DNA from: Bacteroides sp.
GTDB lineage: Bacteria > Bacteroidota > Bacteroidia > Bacteroidales > Bacteroidaceae
Assembly: GCA_019412865.1 (NCBI GenBank)
Contig: DXOJ01000700.1
Location: 1-6,180, forward strand
DNA length: 6,180 nucleotides
Direction: 5' to 3'
Shown one piece after another: positions 1 through 5,595 of the stretch. The notes beneath the pieces were generated by a model. That model was not told the origin of the DNA. It saw nothing but the letters and a program-made list of their open reading frames with translations, and did no database searches. Position 1 is the stretch's first letter, and each line of letters starts with the position of its first letter. The translations under genes and the position numbers were made by a program.

Positions 1-9
1 TAGAAAGTT

Positions 10-822
10 ATGGTAAAGTTAGCAATTAGAGACGATGATGCAAATTTCTTCACAAAGGTAGAAGATATAGAATTCGTTTATAAAGATTTTGAAGGCTTTC
101 CAATATCATTTGCTGTTGTCCCTCATGTTATGGATGTTTCAACTAAGGGGACATGTTCTGACACAAAAGGAAACACTACACCGCGTGATATAGATAAAAA
201 TATAGAACTATGTTTATGGTTTAGAGAAAAGTATGTCCGTAAAGAGTGCGACATTTTGCTTCATGGCATCACTCATCAGTATAAAGTTGATGGGAATATA
301 CGATATCCGGAAATGATATGGTCTGGCATGAGCGGAAATAAATTGATAATCAAAAATATAAAATTGGCAAAAGACTACTTGGAATATGCGTTAAAATGCC
401 AAATTTCTGTTTTTGTGGCACCAAGTAATATGATTTCCAAGAAATGCCTAAATGCTGTTGTTGCTAACAATATGCATTTCTCAGGCATTGTTCCTATCAA
501 TTTTCAGCGTAATTTGACCATTCAGAATATTATAAGCTATTGCAAGAGATGGTATTACCGTGTTACAATAGGATTTGCTTATCCTGGTGTTTTGAAGTAT
601 TCGGATCACTTAGAGATAAATGCATGTGCATTAAGGTCCTTGACTTATCTAAAAGCATTGTTTGATTATTGCGATAAAAATAACTTGCCAATGGTTGTTA
701 ACGTTCATTATTGGCATCTACGGGATAATCCTGAGTATTTGGAAATGCTCCGTTCGTTTGTGATGGACTATGCTATACCTAAGGGTGCACAGCCTACTTT
801 ATTATCGAATATTTTAAAATGA
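10..822 (+). CDS. NodB-like / DUF2334-type polysaccharide deacetylase family protein, cytosolic
   Basis: A 270-residue protein resembling the NodB carbohydrate esterase superfamily, whose members hydrolyse N- or O-acetyl groups from sugars using a divalent metal. Visible motifs fit a catalytic member: an Asp cluster at residues 8-10 (IRDDD), an HxxxH metal-binding motif at His85/His89 (LLHGITH), a VAPSN segment near 135-140, and a C-terminal HYWHL strand with His233 and His236. The start is fixed by an in-frame TAG at 1-3; ATG 10 is the first start codon and the Asp motif begins at once. There is no signal peptide or membrane segment, so it should act in the cytosol on a nucleotide- or lipid-linked intermediate rather than on exported polymer. 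Its last four bases (ATGA) overlap the next gene, indicating translational coupling. The substrate cannot be inferred. The fold assignment is fairly secure; deacetylase activity is an inference. Confidence 0.8.
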   Translation: MVKLAIRDDDANFFTKVEDIEFVYKDFEGFPISFAVVPHVMDVSTKGTCSDTKGNTTPRDIDKNIELCLWFREKYVRKECDILLHGITHQYKVDGNIRYPEMIWSGMSGNKLIIKNIKLAKDYLEYALKCQISVFVAPSNMISKKCLNAVVANNMHFSGIVPINFQRNLTIQNIISYCKRWYYRVTIGFAYPGVLKYSDHLEINACALRSLTYLKALFDYCDKNNLPMVVNVHYWHLRDNPEYLEMLRSFVMDYAIPKGAQPTLLSNILK

Positions 823-2033
823 AAGTACTATTCGTAACGTCGCATATAACCCACCCTTCTTCTCCTACTTTTATGCGTAATCAGACGGGGTTTGGGTATA
901 TGGTATTTGACATGGCAAAGCATATCTCACAAACTAATCAAGTGGATATGTTTGTTGCTAACACATTTTCACTTTCGGTACAACTTGAGGGAGTGAATAT
1001 TATTAAAAGAACATGGATGTCATATTTCTGTGGATTGACACTAAATAGTCTCTTAAATGGATTTAAATATGTCAAGAAGTACAAATTACCTCTGAAGCGA
1101 AGCTTTAGGGAATTATACATGTATACATCATTATCTCAGCTTCACTCAAATTTGATGGAGTATGATGTTGTTCATATTCATGGATGTAGTGAGATAACAG
1201 ATTCCATGATTCGTATGTGTAAAACAGCAAATGTTCCATTCGTCGTTACATTACATGGATTGAATAGTTTTGAAGACTCTATCAAACTTCCTTTTAGCCT
1301 CAAGCGGTATGAACGGGACTTCCTCAAAGAGGCATCATCAAATGGATATCCTGTATCATTTATCAGTACTGGAAACAAGAAGACTGCTGAATCATTTATT
1401 GGACATGATGTTGCAAATTTTTATGTTATTTGCAATGGCTGCGATGTTGTTGAGAAGGGTAGTACGCAAAACATAAGGGAGAAATATCATATCTATGAAG
1501 ACGAATTTCTGTTCGTCTTCGTAGGAAACATTTCTAAGAATAAGAATCAGATTCAGGCTGCCCGTGCTTGGTTGAAGATGCCAGAAGAGTATAGAAATCG
1601 AAGTAAGATCCTATTTGTAGGTAGATATTTTGAGACAGATGAGGTCGCAAAGTTTATTAAAATCCATAATCTACAAGATAAACTAATCCTTTGTGGAATA
1701 CAACCGAAAGAAGATATCTTCAATTATTATGAGACTTGTAATGCAACTATTCTTACTAGCTTGACAGAAGGATTTGGGTTGAGCATAATCGAAGGGTACG
1801 TTTATGGCAAACCAAATGTCACTTTTAAAGATCTACCGGCAGTTGAGGACCTTTATGTAAATGACGCTATGATAGCTGTGGAAGAAAGAACAGATGAAGC
1901 GTTAGCAAAAGCTATGGTAGAAATAATGTGCAAAATAATTGATTGTGAAAATATCAAATCAGTCTCTAAAGGGTTTTCATTTCAGAGGATGACACAACAA
2001 TACGTTGAATTATATAAGAGTGTAATTAAATGA
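819..2033 (+). CDS. Glycosyltransferase family 4 (GT-B fold)
   Basis: A 404-residue, full-length GT-B retaining glycosyltransferase of the GT4 type, expected to transfer a sugar from a nucleotide-sugar donor to a lipid-linked oligosaccharide at the inner membrane. The N-terminal acceptor domain opens with a Rossmann strand (MKVLFVTSH) and a glycine-containing loop near 20-28, and continues with DVVHIHG (116-122) and TLHGLNSF (144-151). The C-terminal donor domain begins with FVFVGNISKNKNQ (233-244), the usual start of the second Rossmann domain. It carries the EX7E signature as Glu317 and Glu325 (TEGFGLSIIEG), followed by GKP (330-332), which is typical of the nucleotide-sugar site. Start and stop both lie in 4-base ATGA overlaps (819-822 and 2030-2033), so its translation is probably coupled to both neighbours. 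Donor and acceptor sugars cannot be read from the sequence. Confidence 0.93.
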   Translation: MKVLFVTSHITHPSSPTFMRNQTGFGYMVFDMAKHISQTNQVDMFVANTFSLSVQLEGVNIIKRTWMSYFCGLTLNSLLNGFKYVKKYKLPLKRSFRELYMYTSLSQLHSNLMEYDVVHIHGCSEITDSMIRMCKTANVPFVVTLHGLNSFEDSIKLPFSLKRYERDFLKEASSNGYPVSFISTGNKKTAESFIGHDVANFYVICNGCDVVEKGSTQNIREKYHIYEDEFLFVFVGNISKNKNQIQAARAWLKMPEEYRNRSKILFVGRYFETDEVAKFIKIHNLQDKLILCGIQPKEDIFNYYETCNATILTSLTEGFGLSIIEGYVYGKPNVTFKDLPAVEDLYVNDAMIAVEERTDEALAKAMVEIMCKIIDCENIKSVSKGFSFQRMTQQYVELYKSVIK

Positions 2034-2551
2034 AAAGGATAATTGTTTTCTGTGTGGACAAGTTTCGTAGATTGAAGCACTATGTAAGTACTTTCATCTT
2101 GAAACATCAACTTGTTGCATATGGTGACCATGTTGGAGCTGCAAGATATATAAAAATATCAAGGCAAGCAAAAGTATCAGTTGGTCATAATTGTGGGTTT
2201 AATGGTATGGTTATCAGTGGATTTGGTAGTGTGAAAATTGGAAATTACTTTCACTCGGGTACTAATATCTTGATAATGTTAGGAAGCCATGATTATGAGT
2301 ATGGTGATAAAATTCCGTATGGAATTCATTATAAGCCGAAGAATGTTGTAATAGATGATTTCGTTTGGATCGGAAGTAATGTGATAATCTCAGGTAATGT
2401 ACATATTGCTGAGGGTGCTATTGTTGCCGTTGGTTCAGTTGTTGTAAAAGACGTACCTCCATGCGCAATTGTTGGTGGTAATCCAGCTAAGATTATTAAG
2501 TATAGAGATATAGAACAGTTTAATCGCTTGAAAGCTAAAGGTAGATTTTAA
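2030..2551 (+). CDS. Left-handed beta-helix (hexapeptide repeat) O-acetyltransferase, WcaF/NodL-like
   Basis: A 173-residue hexapeptide-repeat acyltransferase, likely using acetyl-CoA to O-acetylate a sugar of the repeat unit in the cytoplasm. The beta-helix coils show as imperfect hexapeptides from about residue 40 to 145 (for example VKIGNY, VVIDDFVWIGSNVIISGNV, AEGAIVAVGSVVVKDV). They are interrupted by a loop with GSHDYEYG around His87, the best candidate for the catalytic base. The C-terminal GGNPAKIIKYR segment (149-159) is a hallmark of the sugar O-acetyltransferase subgroup. Length is normal for WcaF/NodL-like enzymes, usually just under 200 residues. The basic, partly hydrophobic N-terminus (1-25) is not a cleavable signal. 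The start is supported by the ATGA overlap with the upstream glycosyltransferase. The 3' end has in-frame TAA and TGA in tandem (2549-2554), with a further in-frame TAG at 2558. Transfer of another acyl group is possible. Confidence 0.92.
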   Translation: MKRIIVFCVDKFRRLKHYVSTFILKHQLVAYGDHVGAARYIKISRQAKVSVGHNCGFNGMVISGFGSVKIGNYFHSGTNILIMLGSHDYEYGDKIPYGIHYKPKNVVIDDFVWIGSNVIISGNVHIAEGAIVAVGSVVVKDVPPCAIVGGNPAKIIKYRDIEQFNRLKAKGRF

Positions 2552-2563
2552 TGAGTATAGCTT

Positions 2564-3706
2564 ATGAATTATATTAAGTTTTTGAATTATTTACGTTCCT
2601 TTGATAAAGAATTGTTTGAGGTCACGTCAAAAGAACAGAAGGAATTTCTCTCGACCATGAAAGAACCTGTTGATGATATTGACAGATCCTTCAATCAGTT
2701 TAGAGGAAGACATTTTTTTTACCATACACTCAAAGAAATAGCAGCAGAGATTGTTTCGTTCTTTGCTTTACCAGTGCATGTACTATATTGCTTGATTCTC
2801 TATGTATTCAAGCCTAAACAAACGCAATCATATCAGGCCGTTGGCGATTTCTATAAATTTGAGGAAATAATTCCTAATACACTCAGACATGAGTTCGATA
2901 TAAATAATAACGTTTGGAACAAAGGGCGTATGCTTTCAGGAAGTGATGTTCTTCTCTTGATAAAAATATTTTTTAGACATCCTGTTCCATGCTTTGTATT
3001 CAAAACGGCAATCAAACTGTCGTATTATAAATACATAATTTATTGCTATAGCCCTAAAGCAATTATTGTGCATAATGAAGCATCATACGCAGGTTCAATA
3101 TTGACAAAGTATTGTAATGACCTTGGTATCGAGCATGTCAATGTTATGCATGGCGAAAAGTTATTTTATTTAGGGAATGTGTATTTTAGATATAATCGTT
3201 GCTATGTATGGGGGGAACATTATAAACAGATGTTCCTCAGCCTAAAAGCAGAAGCTACACAGTTCCGTATTGAGATACCAGAGAGTTTTAATGTTGATGT
3301 TGAGAATAATTTTAGAAAAGAGTATTATAGCGATTATAAGTATTATCTTCAAATATATGATGAAGCACAACTAAAAAGTATTATTGAGTCACTTAACTTT
3401 ATCGTTAAGAATGGACAGATATATAAATTTAGACCTCATCCTAGGTTCAGCAACATAAAACTGCTTGAAGAACTTGTAGATAAGAGTATTATTGAATACC
3501 CCAAAGACGTTCCAATTCTAGAATCTATTGCTAGTACGAAACATGTTATTGGTTCATATACAACAGTATTAAACCAAGCATACTATGCAAATATTGATGT
3601 GATATTTGACGATGTGACATATAAGGACACTTTTGATAAATTGGGGGATTTGAACTATATATTCGCTAAAGAGGATACGAATAAACTATCACAACATGTC
3701 AAGTAA
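2564..3706 (+). CDS. Uncharacterised polysaccharide-locus protein, probable GT-B glycosyltransferase with HP motif
   Basis: I do not recognise this 380-residue protein with certainty. It has a strongly hydrophobic stretch at about 61-82 that could be one membrane helix or a membrane-associated hairpin. After it come motifs recalling inverting GT-B enzymes such as the polysialyltransferase, GT52 and capsule-synthesis groups. These are an alternating beta/alpha region with IIVHNEASYAG (167-177), VMHGEKLF (194-201) and CYVWGEHY (213-220), then FRPHPR (289-294) with an HP pair, and IGSYTTVLNQAYY (329-341), which resembles a donor-phosphate-binding Ser/Thr loop. A transferase in the same assembly pathway is thus the best guess, but a glycan-modifying phosphotransferase is possible. 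ATG 2564 is the only reasonable start because an in-frame TAG lies at 2558. The gene lies 12 bases after its neighbour and overlaps the next by 11 bases. Base composition is very AT-rich, and there is a run of eight T at 2713-2720. Confidence 0.62.
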   Translation: MNYIKFLNYLRSFDKELFEVTSKEQKEFLSTMKEPVDDIDRSFNQFRGRHFFYHTLKEIAAEIVSFFALPVHVLYCLILYVFKPKQTQSYQAVGDFYKFEEIIPNTLRHEFDINNNVWNKGRMLSGSDVLLLIKIFFRHPVPCFVFKTAIKLSYYKYIIYCYSPKAIIVHNEASYAGSILTKYCNDLGIEHVNVMHGEKLFYLGNVYFRYNRCYVWGEHYKQMFLSLKAEATQFRIEIPESFNVDVENNFRKEYYSDYKYYLQIYDEAQLKSIIESLNFIVKNGQIYKFRPHPRFSNIKLLEELVDKSIIEYPKDVPILESIASTKHVIGSYTTVLNQAYYANIDVIFDDVTYKDTFDKLGDLNYIFAKEDTNKLSQHVK

Positions 3707-4832
3707 TAAAGTATTACTAACTACCGTCTTCTCCGGTTACAACTACGGCTCAAGCCTGCAGGCATTAGCAGGAAAGACGATATTGAAAGAACTTGGTTAT
3801 GACTGCCAGTTGGTGGCTATGAAGAGTCTGGTGAAAGGACGTGATATACGACTGAAAAAACTCCTTACTATCTTGGTTCGATCATTGATGCTCAGAGGAA
3901 AGAATGGTTCAAAATCGTTGAGTATTTATCAGAATTCTTACAACAAGACGATGATAGGAGATTCTGCTTCGCTTTTTATTCGTTTCTCGGACGAGTACTT
4001 GCAGCCAAATTATCTCTCGTGGGATGGCATGAAGAAAGCAGCAAAAGAGGCTGTTGCTTGTTTTGCCGGTAGTGACCAAATCTGGAACTCATCAACAATG
4101 TATGTGGATCCAATGTACTATCTTCGTTTTGCGCCTGCAGAGAAACGAGTTGCTTTGGCTCCAAGTTTTGGACGTGATTTTGTTGCAGACTACAATAAGG
4201 AGAAGATAGGGAAATGGATTAGTGAGTTTGCATACCTGTCAGTACGTGAGGATAGTGGAGTGAAACTCATCAAGGAGATGACAGGACGTGAGGCAATTCA
4301 GTTGGTGGATCCTACACTGATGGTGGATGGTGAAACATGGAAGAATATCCTAGGCATTGCTGACAAGGAGAGTAACTATATACTTGCATACTTTTTGGAC
4401 AAGCCATCGGAACTTGCTCGAAAGGCGATAACAGAACTGAGGGCGGCATTGAAGTATGAGGTGATAGCTATTCCATACCAGTTTGATGATATGAGTTATT
4501 GTGACAAGATGGTGTCTTCGGGGACTATTGAGTTCCTTGATTTGATAAATAACGCAAAGTGTGTACTGACCGATTCATTCCATGGCACAGCCTTCTCCAT
4601 CAATCTGCATACTCCTTTCTATGTTTTCAGCAGAGCATACGGGACTGCTCATTCACAGAATAGTCGTGTAGAGTCAATACTGAAGAAGGTGAAAATGCAG
4701 GCTCGATTTGAGCCTAAGGACGTCCTTGTTCAGTATGACCAGATTGACTTTGCTTATTCGGAGAGCGTATTAATAGAAGAGCGCAAGAATGCAAGAGAGT
4801 ATATTTCAAATGCGCTAAAAACAATAGAATAA
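3696..4832 (+). CDS. Polysaccharide pyruvyl transferase family protein (PF04230 type)
   Basis: A 378-residue, apparently complete member of the pyruvyl transferase family (CsaB/WcaK-like), whose characterised members transfer a carboxyvinyl unit from phosphoenolpyruvate to form a pyruvate ketal on a sugar. Diagnostic segments are YNYGSSLQALA (15-25), AGSDQIWN (124-131), LAPSFG (154-159), LSVREDSGVKLI (181-192), VDPTLMV (204-210), and TDSFHGTAFSI (292-302) with the conserved His296. NSR at 322-324 follows near the C-terminus. No signal or membrane segment is evident, so it should act in the cytosol. The ATG at 3696 lies 11 bases inside the preceding gene and the protein starts straight into the first family strand. 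GC content rises abruptly just after this start, unlike the upstream genes. Family members are often neighbours of F420-hydrogenase-beta-like proteins such as the one at 5596, and the exact reaction of that subgroup is unproven. The family call is secure, ketal formation less so. Confidence 0.92.
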   Translation: MSSNKVLLTTVFSGYNYGSSLQALAGKTILKELGYDCQLVAMKSLVKGRDIRLKKLLTILVRSLMLRGKNGSKSLSIYQNSYNKTMIGDSASLFIRFSDEYLQPNYLSWDGMKKAAKEAVACFAGSDQIWNSSTMYVDPMYYLRFAPAEKRVALAPSFGRDFVADYNKEKIGKWISEFAYLSVREDSGVKLIKEMTGREAIQLVDPTLMVDGETWKNILGIADKESNYILAYFLDKPSELARKAITELRAALKYEVIAIPYQFDDMSYCDKMVSSGTIEFLDLINNAKCVLTDSFHGTAFSINLHTPFYVFSRAYGTAHSQNSRVESILKKVKMQARFEPKDVLVQYDQIDFAYSESVLIEERKNAREYISNALKTIE

Positions 4833-4833
4833 G

Positions 4834-5592
4834 ATGAACGTAAGTATAGTAATGCCGTACTACAATGCGGCAAAATATATCAAAGAGACAGTTGGGGCAA
4901 TTATTGCCCAAACTTATACGGATTGGGAACTGATTATTGTGGATGACTGTTCTCTAGCTCCTGAAACTGTAGAGGTACTCAAGGCGGTGGAAGCTATGGA
5001 TGATCGTATCCGTGTGTTGAGAGCCAAAGTGAATGGTGGTGCAGGTGCTGCTCGCAACATTGCCATCAAGGAGGCATATGGTCGATATCTGGCGTTTTGT
5101 GATTCAGACGACTGGTGGTATCCTACCAAATTGGAGGAGCAGATACGTTTCATGGAGGAGAACAACTATCCCTTTACTTGCACATGGTATGAGGATGCCG
5201 ACGAGAACTTGGAGCCATACTATACTATGAAGCAGAATGAGAAGCAGACGTACAAGAGTATGATCACTGGATGCAACATTGGTACTCCAGGTGTGATGAT
5301 TGACACTCAGGTATTGGGTAAGAAGCAGATGCCCAACCTCCGTAGAGCAGAAGATTGGGGGCTGTGGATGATGTATCTGAGAGATACTGATTATCTGGTG
5401 ACTTATCCGAAGGTGCTTTGGAAATATCGTCATGTTCCTGGGTCTGAGACCTCGAACAAGTGGAAGCAACTGAAGGCTGTCATTCGGATGTATCAAGAAG
5501 TGTTAGGCTTTTCTGCTTTCAAAGCAAATATGATAGTATTCTTGTTATTTTTACCAAACAATATTTGGAGAAAAATTCAAAAGAGATTCTAA
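4834..5592 (+). CDS. Glycosyltransferase family 2 (GT-A fold), TuaG-like
   Basis: A 252-residue GT2 glycosyltransferase, expected to use a nucleotide-sugar donor with a divalent metal to extend a lipid-linked oligosaccharide on the cytoplasmic membrane face. The N-terminal nucleotide-binding strand is VSIVMPYYN (3-11), followed by ELIIVDDCS with Asp37/Asp38. NGGAGAARNIA (67-77) is the usual segment before the DxD motif, here CDSDDWW with Asp90 and Asp92 as metal ligands. RRAEDWGLW (170-178) holds the Glu173-Asp174 catalytic-base motif, and YRHVPGSET (198-206) is the YRxH-like C-terminal motif. The tail (about 225-252) is hydrophobic then basic, suiting membrane attachment. Length and motif order match small TuaG-like enzymes. 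It begins one base after the previous stop and ends three bases before the next start. Its body is richer in GC than genes 1-4, but the last 25 or so codons are markedly AT-rich. Linkage and substrates are unknown. Confidence 0.93.
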   Translation: MNVSIVMPYYNAAKYIKETVGAIIAQTYTDWELIIVDDCSLAPETVEVLKAVEAMDDRIRVLRAKVNGGAGAARNIAIKEAYGRYLAFCDSDDWWYPTKLEEQIRFMEENNYPFTCTWYEDADENLEPYYTMKQNEKQTYKSMITGCNIGTPGVMIDTQVLGKKQMPNLRRAEDWGLWMMYLRDTDYLVTYPKVLWKYRHVPGSETSNKWKQLKAVIRMYQEVLGFSAFKANMIVFLLFLPNNIWRKIQKRF

Positions 5593-5595
5593 ACT

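Noticed and set aside
938..1378. Minus-strand open frames opposite the GT4 gene (938-1120 and 1178-1378) and a plus-strand frame at 1270-1476.
   Set aside because: All overlap a complete GT4 gene with family motifs across these positions, and none shows a domain or plausible start context.
2552..2563. The longest intergenic gap, examined for a promoter, terminator or Shine-Dalgarno site.
   Set aside because: Only 12 bases long, with no purine-rich AGGAGG-like element or hairpin; it contains in-frame stop codons and nothing else.
2551..2577. A tiny ORF (MSIAYELY) starting at a TAATG stop/start overlap after the acetyltransferase and ending just inside gene 4.
   Set aside because: Eight codons with no conservation evidence; a chance ATG in AT-rich DNA is more likely. 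It might still help ribosomes reinitiate at ATG 2564, but nothing in the sequence shows that.
5104..5496. A 130-codon open frame on the minus strand opposite the GT2 gene.
   Set aside because: It lies wholly inside a gene with clear GT2 motifs, and its translation is rich in His, Pro, Ser and Leu with no recognisable domain. It is a shadow of the GT2 codon usage.
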